The translations under genes were made by a program, and so were the position numbers. The notes under the pieces are model-generated. The model had not been told where the DNA came from. It did no database searches and saw only the letters and a list, made by a program, of their open reading frames with translations. This document shows positions 48,105-56,026 of a DNA stretch of 64,000 bases, piece after piece (the stretch's first letter is position 1; each line of letters begins with the position of its first letter). Source of the stretch: Streptacidiphilus melanogenes (GTDB lineage Bacteria; Actinomycetota; Actinomycetes; Streptomycetales; Streptomycetaceae); NCBI RefSeq assembly GCF_000787835.1, contig NZ_BBPP01000019.1:74804-138803 (forward strand), read 5' to 3'.

Positions 48105-49045
48105 CAGAAGTACCCCTCGCGCTTGCGGTCTTCCATGGCGGCCTCGGACATCTTGTCGTCCGCTCGGGTCGCGCCACGCTCGGTCAGGCGGCTCGCGGCG
48201 ATCTCGGCGATCACGGCGTCGATGGTGTCGGCGTCGGAGTCGACGGCGCCGGTGCAGGACATGTCGCCGACGGTGCGGTAGCGCACCAGGCGCCGCTCCG
48301 GCGTCTCGCCCTCCTTGGGGCCGCCCCACTCGCCGGCCGTCAGCCACATGCCGTTGCGCTGGAACACGTCGCGCTCGTGGGCGTAGTAGATCTCCGGGAG
48401 CTCGATCTTCTCCCGCTCGATGTACTGCCACACGTCCAGCTCGGTCCAGTTGGACAGCGGGAAGACGCGCACGTGCTCGCCCGGGGCGTGGCGGCCGTTG
48501 TAGAGCGACCACAGCTCGGGGCGCTGGCGGCGCGGGTCCCAGGCGCCGAACTCGTCGCGCAGCGAGAAGACGCGCTCCTTGGCGCGGGCCTTCTCCTCGT
48601 CGCGGCGGCCGCCGCCGAAGACGGCGTCGAAGCGGTTCGACTCGATCGCGTCCAGCAGCGGCACCGTCTGCAGCGGGTTGCGGGTGCCGTCGGGGCGCTC
48701 GCGCAGTCGGCCCGAGTCGATGAACTCCTGGACTGAGGCGACGTGCAGGCGCAGACCGTGCTCGGTCACCGTGCGGTCCCGGTAGGCGAGCACCTCGGGG
48801 AAGTTGTGCCCGGTGTCCACGTGCAGCAACGCGAACGGCACCGACGCCGGCGCGAACGCCTTGAGCGCGAGGTGCAGCATGACGATCGAGTCCTTGCCAC
48901 CGGAGAAGAGGATCACCGGGTTCTCGAACTCGCCCGCCACCTCGCGGAAGATGTGGACGGCCTCGGCCTCCAGCGCGTCCAGGTGCGAGAGCGCGTAGGG
49001 GTTGTCCTGCGCGGCGGCGGTGGGCAGGGAGATTGCGGTGGTCAC
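48104..49045 (-). CDS. cysD: Sulfate adenylyltransferase catalytic subunit
   Basis: The product is 313 residues. It forms APS from sulfate and ATP with CysN. The PP-loop [20 protein letters not shown] (near residue 48), [29 protein letters not shown] and [15 protein letters not shown] are all conserved. The GTG start overlaps the cysC stop by four bases. It forms a tight set with cysC and cysN. Confidence 0.97.
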   Translation of the reverse strand: MTTAISLPTAAAQDNPYALSHLDALEAEAVHIFREVAGEFENPVILFSGGKDSIVMLHLALKAFAPASVPFALLHVDTGHNFPEVLAYRDRTVTEHGLRLHVASVQEFIDSGRLRERPDGTRNPLQTVPLLDAIESNRFDAVFGGGRRDEEKARAKERVFSLRDEFGAWDPRRQRPELWSLYNGRHAPGEHVRVFPLSNWTELDVWQYIEREKIELPEIYYAHERDVFQRNGMWLTAGEWGGPKEGETPERRLVRYRTVGDMSCTGAVDSDADTIDAVIAEIAASRLTERGATRADDKMSEAAMEDRKREGYF

Positions 49046-49626
49046 GCCAGTCCCCTCTCGGTCAGCAGAGCGTGCAGGGCGGCGGCGGACTCGGCCACCG
49101 TCTGGGTGTGCGCCTCGATGCGCAGGTCGGGGGAGGCCGGGGCCTCGTAGGGGTCGTCCACGCCGGTCAGGCCGGAGATCTCACCGGCCGCCTGCTTCGC
49201 GTACAGGCCCTTGACGTCGCGCACCGAGCAGACCTCGACCGGCGTCGCGACGTGCACCTCGAGGTAGTTGGTGTGCTTCGCGGCGTGCCGGGCGGCGACC
49301 GCGGCGCGCGAGTTCGCGTAGGGCGCGATCACGGGGGCGAGCACCTTGACGCCGTTGGAGGCCAGCAGCTCGGCGACGAAGCCGATGCGCTGGATGTTGG
49401 TGTCGCGGTCCTCGCGGGTGAATCCGAGGCCGCGCGAGAGGAACTCGCGGATCTCGTCCCCGTCGAGGATCTCCACCCGGTGGCCCTCGGCGCGCAGGCG
49501 CTCGGCGAGGGCGGTGGCGATCGTCGTCTTCCCGGCGCTGGGCAGGCCGGTCAGCCACACGGTGGCGCCGCAGGCCTGCACGGCGGCCGCCGCTTCGGCC
49601 GCCGGTGCGTCAGCTGTGGTGGTCAT
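49042..49626 (-). CDS. cysC: Adenylylsulfate kinase
   Basis: The product is 194 residues and phosphorylates APS to PAPS. The P-loop [14 protein letters not shown] (about 27-40), [21 protein letters not shown], the APS-binding IAPYANSR and [12 protein letters not shown] segments are intact. An Ala-rich N-terminal extension precedes the P-loop. PAPS can serve sulfotransferases or the reductase encoded next to it. It lies 58 bases after cysH. Confidence 0.95.
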   Translation of the reverse strand: MTTTADAPAAEAAAAVQACGATVWLTGLPSAGKTTIATALAERLRAEGHRVEILDGDEIREFLSRGLGFTREDRDTNIQRIGFVAELLASNGVKVLAPVIAPYANSRAAVAARHAAKHTNYLEVHVATPVEVCSVRDVKGLYAKQAAGEISGLTGVDDPYEAPASPDLRIEAHTQTVAESAAALHALLTERGLA

Positions 49627-49684
49627 GAAGGTCTGCTCCAGACAGGGGATCCGTGGGAGAACAGGAGTAGGGGCGGACGGGGTG

Positions 49685-50404
49685 TCAGAGGTGGATGCCG
49701 CACTCGGTCTTGCCGGCGCCGGCCCAGCGGCCGGAGCGGGCGTCCTCGCCCTCCAGCACCCGGCGGGTGCAGGACTCCGGCGAGCAGCCGATCGACGCGT
49801 AGCCGTCGAAGAGCAGCGGGTTGAGCAGGATGCCGTTGGCCGCGACGTAGGCGTCCACGTCCTCCTGGGTCCAGCGGGCGATCGGGGCGATCTTCACCTT
49901 CTGCCGCTTCGGGTCGTACGCCACGACCGGGGTGTTCGCCCGGGTGGGGGACTCGTCGCGGCGCAGGCCCGTCGCCCACGCGTCGTAGCCGGCCAGTCCG
50001 CGGTTGAGCGGCTCGACCTTGCGCAGCTTGCAGCAGAGGTCCGGGTCGCGGTCGTGGAGCCGCGGACCGTACTCGGCGTCCTGCTCGGCCACGGACTGGC
50101 GCGGCGTCAGCGTGATGACGTTGACCGGCATTGTCGCCGCCACCGCGTCACGGGTGCCGATGGTCTCCACGAAGTGGTAGCCGGTGTCCAGGAAGATCAC
50201 GTCGATGCCGGGGAGCGCGGTCGAGGCCAGGTGCGCCACGACGGCGTCCTCCATCGAGGAGGTCACCGCGAGCCGCCGGCCGAACGTTTCGGCGGCCCAA
50301 CGCATGATCTCCTGCGCGGAGGCCTCCTCCAGCTCCCGCGCGGCGTCGGCGGCCAGGGCCTCCAACTGCGCGGGGGTGTACGCGGACTCAGTCTCGGTCG
50401 TCAT
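49685..50404 (-). CDS. cysH: Fe-S type adenylylsulfate (or PAPS) reductase
   Basis: The product is 239 residues and reduces activated sulfate to sulfite. It has the PP-loop-like [12 protein letters not shown], the cluster pair Cys 124-125 in [12 protein letters not shown], a second pair in GCSPESC (Cys 207 and 212) and the catalytic Cys 235 in KTECGIHL. Four cluster cysteines normally mark a 4Fe-4S enzyme that uses APS. The second pair is usually CX2C; here it is CX4C, a two-residue insertion. GGGGGAG precedes the ATG. The start overlaps the zinc-ribbon gene by 17 bases. Confidence 0.95.
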   Translation of the reverse strand: MTTETESAYTPAQLEALAADAARELEEASAQEIMRWAAETFGRRLAVTSSMEDAVVAHLASTALPGIDVIFLDTGYHFVETIGTRDAVAATMPVNVITLTPRQSVAEQDAEYGPRLHDRDPDLCCKLRKVEPLNRGLAGYDAWATGLRRDESPTRANTPVVAYDPKRQKVKIAPIARWTQEDVDAYVAANGILLNPLLFDGYASIGCSPESCTRRVLEGEDARSGRWAGAGKTECGIHL

Positions 50405-50573
50405 CTGCGTCTCCCCCGGTCGTGGACGAGGCCGACAGCAGCCCCAGGAACTTCAGCGTGAACGCGCGTCGGCAGGACGCGCACTCCCAGGCTCCGTGCC
50501 CGCCGGTCTCGCTCGGGCGCAGGTCCTCGTCCCCGCAGTAGGGGCAGTAGAAGGGCGCGGCACGCTCGCTCAT
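50388..50573 (-). CDS. Small zinc-ribbon protein of the sulfate assimilation operon
   Basis: The product is 61 residues. Four cysteines in two CxxC pairs (Cys 10/13 in CPYCGDEDL and Cys 31/34 in CASCRRAF) form a rubredoxin- or zinc-ribbon-like site. A short hydrophobic segment (FLGLLSASS) and an acidic tail follow. The ATG sits in an ATGA overlap with the sir stop and the 3' end overlaps cysH, so it is tightly coupled. A protein at this position is conserved in streptomycetes. An electron-transfer or assembly role for the neighbouring reductases is possible but unproven. Confidence 0.9.
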   Translation of the reverse strand: MSERAAPFYCPYCGDEDLRPSETGGHGAWECASCRRAFTLKFLGLLSASSTTGGDADDDRD

Positions 50574-52258
50574 GACAGCTGCTCCTCACTGGCCCGGGTG
50601 GTCCACTGCGCGAAGCGCTCGCCGTCCTGGCGGTCCGCCAGGTAGCGGCGCAGCACGCGCTCGACGTAGTCGGGCAGGCCGTCCTTGGTCACCTTCAGGC
50701 CGCGGACCTTGCGGCCGAACCCGGCCTCCAGGCCCAGTGCGCCGCCGAGGTGGACCTGGAAACCCTCGACCTGCTCGCCGTTCTCGTCCGTGACGAGCTG
50801 GCCCTTGAGGCCGATGTCGGCGACCTGGATGCGGGCGCAGGCGTTCGGGCAGCCGTTGATGTTGATCGTCAGCGGCTCGTCGAACTCCGGCAGGCGCGCC
50901 TCCAGTTCGTCGATGAGCGTCTTACCGCGCTCCTTGGTCTCGACGATGGCGAGCTTGCAGAACTCGATGCCGGTGCAGGCCATCGTGCCGCGGCGGAAGG
51001 GGGAGGGCGTGACCTGGAGGTCCAGCGCCTCAAGCCCGGCGACGAGCGAGGCGACCTGCTCCTCGGCCACGTCCAGCACGATCATCTTCTGCTCGGCGGT
51101 CGTGCGCAGGCGGTCCGAACCGTGCTGGGCGGCCAGGTCGGCGACCTTGGTGAGCAGCGAGCCGTCGACGCGGCCGACGCGCGGGGCGAAGCCGACGTAG
51201 TAGTTGCCGTCCTGCTGCCGGTGGACGCCGACGTGGTCGCGCCAGCGCTCGACGGGCTCGGCCGGGGCCGGGCCGTCGACGAGCTTGCGGTGCAGGTACT
51301 CGTCCTCCAGCACCTGGCGGAACTTGGCCGGGCCCCAGTCGGCCATCAGGAACTTGAGGCGGGCGCGGTTGCGCAGACGGCGGTAGCCGTAGTCGCGGAA
51401 GATCGAGATGACGCCGACGAAGACGTCGGCGACCTCGTCCAGCGGCACCCAGGCGCCGAGACGCTCGCCGAGGCGCGGATTGGTGGAGAGGCCGCCGCCG
51501 ACCCACAGGTCGAAGCCGGGACCGTGCTCGGGGTGCTCGACGCCGACGAAGGCCACGTCGTTGATCTCGTGGACCACGTCCAGCAGCGGGGAGCCGGAGA
51601 TCGCGGACTTGAACTTCCTCGGCAGGTTGGAGAAGTCCTTGTTGCCGATGACGCGGCGGTGGATCTCCTCCAACGCCGGGGTGCCGTCGATGATCTCGTC
51701 CGCAGCGATTCCGGCGACCGGCGAGCCGAGGATGACACGCGGGCAGTCACCGCACGCCTCGGTGGTCGACAACCCGACGGCCTCCAGCTTCTGCCAGACG
51801 GCCGGCATGTCCTCGATCCGGATCCAGTGGAACTGGATGTTCTGCCGGTCGGTGAGGTCCGCGGTGCCGCGGGCGTAGGTCTGCGAGACCTCGCCGATGG
51901 TCCGCAGTTGGGCGACGGTCAGCCGGCCGCCGTCGACGCGGACGCGCAGCATGAAGTACTCGTCGTCGAGCTCGTGCGGCTCGAGGATGGCGGTCTTGCC
52001 GCCGTCGATTCCCTGACGGCGCTGGGTGTACAGCCCCCACCAGCGCATACGCCCGCGCAGGTCGTTCGGGTCGATGCCGGCGAAGCCGGTGTGGGCGTAG
52101 ATCGTCTCGATCCGTGTCCGAACGTTGAGACCGTCGTCGTCCTTCTTGAACTGCTCGTTGCCGTTCAGCGGCGTGAAGTGACCGGCAGCCCACTGGCCCT
52201 CGCCACGGTGGCGGGTCACCTTGCGCTTCGGTGAGGAGGAGGCGGGGGTGGCGGCCAT
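50570..52258 (-). CDS. sir: Ferredoxin-dependent assimilatory sulfite reductase
   Basis: The product is 562 residues of the sulfite/nitrite reductase family. The siroheme/4Fe-4S cysteines are in TMACTGIEFCKLA and INGCPNACARIQ. The usual repeated half-domains are visible (RVRVDGGRLTVAQLRTIGEVS and HRQQDGNYYVGFAPRVGRVDGSLL). It reduces sulfite to sulfide with six electrons. Its place beside cysH and a siroheme chelatase makes sulfite, not nitrite, the substrate. GAAGGA before the ATG supports the start. The promoter region carries a leader peptide and a palindrome. Confidence 0.95.
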   Translation of the reverse strand: MAATPASSSPKRKVTRHRGEGQWAAGHFTPLNGNEQFKKDDDGLNVRTRIETIYAHTGFAGIDPNDLRGRMRWWGLYTQRRQGIDGGKTAILEPHELDDEYFMLRVRVDGGRLTVAQLRTIGEVSQTYARGTADLTDRQNIQFHWIRIEDMPAVWQKLEAVGLSTTEACGDCPRVILGSPVAGIAADEIIDGTPALEEIHRRVIGNKDFSNLPRKFKSAISGSPLLDVVHEINDVAFVGVEHPEHGPGFDLWVGGGLSTNPRLGERLGAWVPLDEVADVFVGVISIFRDYGYRRLRNRARLKFLMADWGPAKFRQVLEDEYLHRKLVDGPAPAEPVERWRDHVGVHRQQDGNYYVGFAPRVGRVDGSLLTKVADLAAQHGSDRLRTTAEQKMIVLDVAEEQVASLVAGLEALDLQVTPSPFRRGTMACTGIEFCKLAIVETKERGKTLIDELEARLPEFDEPLTININGCPNACARIQVADIGLKGQLVTDENGEQVEGFQVHLGGALGLEAGFGRKVRGLKVTKDGLPDYVERVLRRYLADRQDGERFAQWTTRASEEQLS

Positions 52259-52432
52259 GAGGTGCGTCCTTCGGCAGTTGGTTCGGGGCCTGAGCGTGGT
52301 TCTCCCCGACCGGCGCTACGACGCTGACCTGCACGTGGGTGCGTGCGGCGCGATGGCGACCCGGCCTGGGCGACGCGATCCGCGCGGCGGTGCGCGGGCG
52401 TCGGGCTTGCTGTCGGTGGGGCGGCAGGGGTA

Positions 52433-52516
52433 TCAGGTCACCGGACAGATGGCGCTGGACATGCGGCCGAGGTCGACGTGAAGTCGACCGACCAGGGCAG
52501 TTCCGGCACCAGACAT
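52433..52516 (-). CDS. Cysteine-type leader peptide upstream of sulfite reductase
   Basis: A 27-codon frame starts MSGAGTALVG and ends RLHVDLGRMSSAICPVT before TGA, 174 bases upstream of sir. The RLHVDLxR...C ending is the hallmark of short leader peptides that streptomycetes place before sulfur-metabolism genes. The single Cys codon lies four codons before the stop, where a stalled ribosome could sense cysteinyl-tRNA. No clear ribosome binding site is present. A GATAAT -10-like box lies about 45 bases upstream (52562-52567). The rest of the 517-base gap between sir and the YihY gene has no other gene. Confidence 0.72.
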   Translation of the reverse strand: MSGAGTALVGRLHVDLGRMSSAICPVT

Positions 52517-52568
52517 GGCAGAAGACTCGCACGCCGAACTTTTCGCAGTCCAGCACCTTCCATTATCT

Positions 52569-52582
52569 GGACAAAACTGTCC
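52569..52582. promoter_or_regulatory. Palindrome in the sulfur operon promoter
   Basis: GGACA and TGTCC face each other across AAAC. The site lies just upstream of the GATAAT -10 box of the leader peptide transcript, inside the -10/-35 spacer. It could bind the regulator of sulfate assimilation. Confidence 0.45.
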
Positions 52583-52763
52583 CGAGTGCTGGGATTTCCC
52601 GGTCGTCACAGCCCGGGGGCTTCGCCCGAAAGCCCGGATCGGCCCTCTTGTTCCGATCTGCAAGACGAGGGCGTCCATTATTCGGAAGATCACTCGCCTG
52701 CCCCAGTGACCCGACCGGCGCGGCCGCAGCCGCAGCACGGCGGGCGAGTCCACTGTGGGCCGA

Positions 52764-52769
52764 TAGGTT
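52764..52769 (+). promoter_or_regulatory. -10 box placing the YihY transcript start at its GTG
   Basis: TAGGTT ends six bases before the GTG, so the mRNA should start at the initiation codon. Confidence 0.5.
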
Positions 52770-52775
52770 TGCACC

Positions 52776-53963
52776 GTGCAACCCGCAGGCGACCTCTCAC
52801 CCACACCCCGGCACCGCGCCCATGGCGGTCGGCGCGCGAACCGCCGCCGGGCCGGAACCCACTACCGGGACGTCGCCTGGAAGCTGATCAAGGACACGAC
52901 CAACACCTGCATCGAGTACCGCGTCACCGGACTCGCCGCCGAGGTCGCCTTCTTCACGCTCATGTCCGTCCCGCCGCTGCTGCTCTCCGTCGCGGGCACG
53001 CTCGGCTACCTCAGCCACGGGGTGATCGCCAAGCTGGAAGCGGACATCCTGCGCGCGGCCAGCACCTTCCTCACGCCCGCCTCGGTGCACCAGACCGTTC
53101 AGCCGCTGTTGAACAGCGTCTTCAGCAGCGGCCGCCCCGACCTGATCTCGCTCGGCTTCCTGCTCGCCCTGTGGTCCGGTTCGCGAGCGCTCTACGTCTT
53201 CGTCGACACCGTCACCATCATGTACGGGCTCGAGGACCAGCGCGGCATCGTCCACACCCGGCTGCTCTCGCTCGGCCTCTACATCGTCGCCCTCATCGCG
53301 GGCACCGTCATCGGACCGCTGGTGATCGCCGGGCCGGACCAGATCGTGCACTGGTTCCCTGCCACCGCCGACGTCGTGCACATCCTCTACTGGCCCGGCG
53401 CGATCCTGCTCTCGGTGCTCTTCATGACCACGCTCTACCACGTGGCCGTGCCCGTGCGGACCGCGTGGAAGGAGGACCTGCCCGGCGCCATAGTGGCCCT
53501 GCTCGTCTTCTTCGTCTGCAGCATCTTCCTGCGGCTGTACCTCGTGCACTCGGTCGAGGGCCCCACCGTCTACAGCTCGCTGGCCGCGCCGGTGGCCGTG
53601 CTGCTGTGGATCGGCGTCATCGCCCTCGCCGTCCTGATCGGCGCGGCCATGAACGCCGCGATCGACCGGATGTGGCCGACCCGCGAGACCGCACAGGCCC
53701 GCGCCGAGAACGAGAAGGCCCGCGAGGAGGAGGCGATGGAGGTCATAAGGCGTGCCGAGGCGCGGCGCTCCGCCAACCGCAACCGCGCCGCGAACCCCCC
53801 GCCGTCCGAAGCGGCGGGCGAGTCCGAGGCACCGGCCGAGTACCCGGAGCGCTGGGCGGACTTCCTCCCGCACAAGGACGTGCGGGGCCGCATCCAGTCC
53901 AAGGGCATCCGCCGCCGGCGTTACCCGCCGCCGTTCGACTCCGAGAAGCGCGGCGACGAGTAA
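52776..53963 (+). CDS. YihY/BrkB-family membrane protein
   Basis: The product is 395 residues. A basic N-terminal segment is followed by six helices with the family blocks AAEVAFFTLMSVPPLLLSVAGTLG, LWSGSRALYVFVDTVTIMYGLED and YHVAVPVRTAWKEDLPGAIVA. The last 110 residues are a charged cytoplasmic tail with a coiled-coil stretch (ARAENEKAREEEAMEVIRRAE). The proteins are widespread and their molecular function is unclear; they have been wrongly called ribonuclease BN. The GTG start directly follows a -10 box, which points to a leaderless mRNA. Confidence 0.9.
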   Translation: MQPAGDLSPTPRHRAHGGRRANRRRAGTHYRDVAWKLIKDTTNTCIEYRVTGLAAEVAFFTLMSVPPLLLSVAGTLGYLSHGVIAKLEADILRAASTFLTPASVHQTVQPLLNSVFSSGRPDLISLGFLLALWSGSRALYVFVDTVTIMYGLEDQRGIVHTRLLSLGLYIVALIAGTVIGPLVIAGPDQIVHWFPATADVVHILYWPGAILLSVLFMTTLYHVAVPVRTAWKEDLPGAIVALLVFFVCSIFLRLYLVHSVEGPTVYSSLAAPVAVLLWIGVIALAVLIGAAMNAAIDRMWPTRETAQARAENEKAREEEAMEVIRRAEARRSANRNRAANPPPSEAAGESEAPAEYPERWADFLPHKDVRGRIQSKGIRRRRYPPPFDSEKRGDE

Positions 53964-54085
53964 CGGGCTGCGCGCCGTCCCGTGGAAATCCCGTGGCGCG
54001 CCTCGAACCGTCGGCGGTAGCGTCGGCGCAGCCGTGAGGGCACCAGAGGCCCAAGGACCCAAGACCCGGAGGAGGTGAGGAAGCG

Positions 54086-54184
54086 ATGAACACCGCTCTG
54101 TTCCCGCAGCAGTCGATCACTCTTTCCTCCCTTCGAAGGGCCTTCCTTGTCTTCCTCGTCTGCTTCCGACCCACTTCCGCCTGA
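54086..54184 (+). CDS. 32-codon upstream ORF overlapping the rsgA start
   Basis: This frame has the strongest ribosome binding site of the region (AGGAGGTGAGGAAGCG before the ATG). It encodes MNTALFPQQSITLSSLRRAF and ends LVFLVCFRPTSA. It ends 37 bases inside rsgA in a different frame. rsgA itself begins with TTG and has only a weak GAAGGG site, so ribosomes finishing this frame may be needed to start rsgA. The peptide is mildly hydrophobic with one Cys. I know no homologue. Confidence 0.5.
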   Translation: MNTALFPQQSITLSSLRRAFLVFLVCFRPTSA

Positions 54185-55232
54185 CCTCGCCCGCTACGGC
54201 TGGGACGAGGGCTGGCAGACCGCCTTCGCGCCGTTCGCGGCGCAGGGCCTGATCCCCGGGCGGGTCGCCCGGGTCGACCGCGGCCTGTGCGACGTGGTCA
54301 CCCCCCTCGGCACGATCCGGGCCGACACCGCGCTGGTCACCCCGCACGACCCGGTGCGCATCGTCTGCACCGGCGACTGGGCGGCCGTCGCCCAGGGCGC
54401 GGCCGAGATCGGCCACCAGGTCCGGTCGCTGCTGCCGCGTCGCACCGCCGTGATCCGCTCCGGCGCCTCCCGGCGCTCGGAGGGGCAGGTGCTGGCCGCC
54501 AACGTCGACACCGTCGTCATCGCCGTCTCCCTCGCGGTCGAGCCGGACCTCGGCCGGGTCGAGCGCTTCCTCGCCCTCGCCTGGGAGAGCGGGGCGGCGC
54601 CGCTGCTCGTCCTCACCAAGGCCGACCTCGCCACCGATGCCGAACTCATCCGCGAGGACATGGAACGGATCGCCCCCCGCGTCCCGGTCCACGTCGTCAG
54701 CGCGGCCGAGGGCGAAGGCCTGGACGGACTCCGCGCCGCCATCGGCGCGGGCACGGTGCTGGTCGGCCAGTCCGGCGTCGGCAAGTCGACCCTGGCCAAC
54801 GCGCTCGTCGGTGTGGACGCGATGGACGTCCGCGCGATCGGCCTCGACGGCAAGGGCCGGCACACCACGACCACCCGCGAGCTGCTGCCGCTGCCCGGCG
54901 GCCGTGGCGTCCTGATCGACACCCCGGGCCTGCGCGGCGTCGGCGTGATCGACGCCGCGGTCGGGCTGCACCAGGTCTTCGCGGACATCGAGGAGTTGGC
55001 GGCGCGCTGTCGCTTCGCCGACTGCCGGCACGACGGCGAGCCCGACTGCGCGGTTCAGCAGGCCTTGGACGACGGCGAGTTGTCCTATCGGCGGCTGGAG
55101 AGCCACCGCAAGCTCCAGCGCGAGAACCGTCGCATGGCCGCGCGGACCGACGCCCGCGTGCGCGCCGAGATGCGCCGCGTCTGGAAGGAGCGCGGCCGCC
55201 TCGCCCGCGCCAAGGGCAACCATCGCGAGTGA
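54147..55232 (+). CDS. rsgA: Ribosome small-subunit GTPase RsgA
   Basis: The product is 361 residues with the circularly permuted GTPase order: G4 LTKADLAT (near 156), then G1 GQSGVGKSTLANAL (near 205), then G3 IDTPGLRG (near 257). An N-terminal OB-fold (ARVDRGLCDVVTPLG) and a C-terminal zinc knuckle (CRFADCRHDGEPDC) complete the fold. It checks late maturation of the 30S subunit. The TTG start is the only open start in this frame that keeps the N-terminus, and it lies inside an upstream ORF. A hairpin follows. Confidence 0.95.
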   Translation: MSSSSASDPLPPDLARYGWDEGWQTAFAPFAAQGLIPGRVARVDRGLCDVVTPLGTIRADTALVTPHDPVRIVCTGDWAAVAQGAAEIGHQVRSLLPRRTAVIRSGASRRSEGQVLAANVDTVVIAVSLAVEPDLGRVERFLALAWESGAAPLLVLTKADLATDAELIREDMERIAPRVPVHVVSAAEGEGLDGLRAAIGAGTVLVGQSGVGKSTLANALVGVDAMDVRAIGLDGKGRHTTTTRELLPLPGGRGVLIDTPGLRGVGVIDAAVGLHQVFADIEELAARCRFADCRHDGEPDCAVQQALDDGELSYRRLESHRKLQRENRRMAARTDARVRAEMRRVWKERGRLARAKGNHRE

Positions 55233-55251
55233 TCCGAACCGATACGACAGA

Positions 55252-55279
55252 CCGTGGCCGCCCGACCGGGCGGCCACGG
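55252..55279. terminator. Terminator between rsgA and the rhodanese gene
   Basis: CCGTGGCCGCCC pairs perfectly with GGGCGGCCACGG around a four-base loop between two convergent genes. Confidence 0.8.
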
Positions 55280-55301
55280 CCGTTTCTGCCCGCCGGAGCG
55301 C

Positions 55302-55805
55302 TCAGCAGGCGCAGGAGATGCCCGAGCCCGGCGCCGTCAGGTCGTCGATCGGACGCCGCTCCTCGCCGTGCGCGGACTCGAAGGCGAAGCCCTCGCGCAC
55401 CCAGTACTCGAACCCGCCGATCATCTCCTTGACCGCGTAGCCGAGGCGGGCGAAGGCGAGGGCGGCGCGGGTCGCGCCGTTGCAGCCGGGGCCCCAGCAG
55501 TAGGTGACGACCGTCGCGGAACGGTCCACGAGGGACGGGGCCAGCTCGGCGATGCGGGCGGTCGGAATGTGGAGTGCACCCGGGATGTGGCCCTGCGCCC
55601 AGGCGGCGTCGCTGCGCGAGTCGACCACGACGACGCCCTCGACGCCCGCGGCGAGGTCGGCGTGCACGTCGGAGACGTCGGCCTCGAAGGCGAGCCGAGC
55701 GGCATAGTGGGCGGCGGCGACGGCCGGGTCGGCGGCGGGCACCCGGAGCACGGTGCCCGTGGCGGTGGGGGTGGCTTCGGCGGCGCTGGTGCTGGTCGTC
55801 GTCAT
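55302..55805 (-). CDS. Rhodanese-domain sulfurtransferase
   Basis: The product is 167 residues with a single rhodanese domain. VVVVDSRSDAAWAQGHIPGALHIP and the active-site loop VTYCWGPGCNGATRAA (catalytic Cys 103) are clear. The protein ends GISCAC, two more cysteines at the C-terminus that could take part in persulfide transfer. A Thr/Ala-rich N-terminal stretch precedes the domain. It transfers sulfane sulfur to thiols or cyanide; the acceptor is unknown. It diverges from the ada-alkA gene. Its link to the sulfur operon a few kilobases away is only suggestive. Confidence 0.9.
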   Translation of the reverse strand: MTTTSTSAAEATPTATGTVLRVPAADPAVAAAHYAARLAFEADVSDVHADLAAGVEGVVVVDSRSDAAWAQGHIPGALHIPTARIAELAPSLVDRSATVVTYCWGPGCNGATRAALAFARLGYAVKEMIGGFEYWVREGFAFESAHGEERRPIDDLTAPGSGISCAC

Positions 55806-55887
55806 GGCTCGTCCTCGTCTGCGTTTTCGTATGGGCTCTCGTACGTCGGTCGTTCGCGGCCGGTCCCCCCCGGCGACGAGCTCATTC

Positions 55888-55971
55888 TCACGAACGGTCG
55901 GGCACCGCCACGAGTGGCGTGAACGCCGTACAGCGTGAAGATCCCGCCAGTCGGACCGCCGTCACTGCCAT
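55888..55971 (-). CDS. Possible short leader ORF before the rhodanese gene
   Basis: A 27-codon frame (MAVTAVRLAGSSRC then TAFTPLVAVPDRS) ends 82 bases before the rhodanese start. It has one Cys codon in the middle and a weak GGGA upstream. It lacks the HVDLxR signature, so it is listed only as a possibility. Confidence 0.18.
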   Translation of the reverse strand: MAVTAVRLAGSSRCTAFTPLVAVPDRS

Positions 55972-56026
55972 GTCCGATTCCCGCCAGTGCACGGCCCGCC
56001 GATGCCGCAGACTGGAGGGCGTGAGG

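Noticed and set aside
52259-52432. A defined attenuator terminator between the leader peptide and sir
   Set aside because: Several GC-rich stems are possible, but none is clearly followed by a T-run and I cannot choose between them without folding and alignment.
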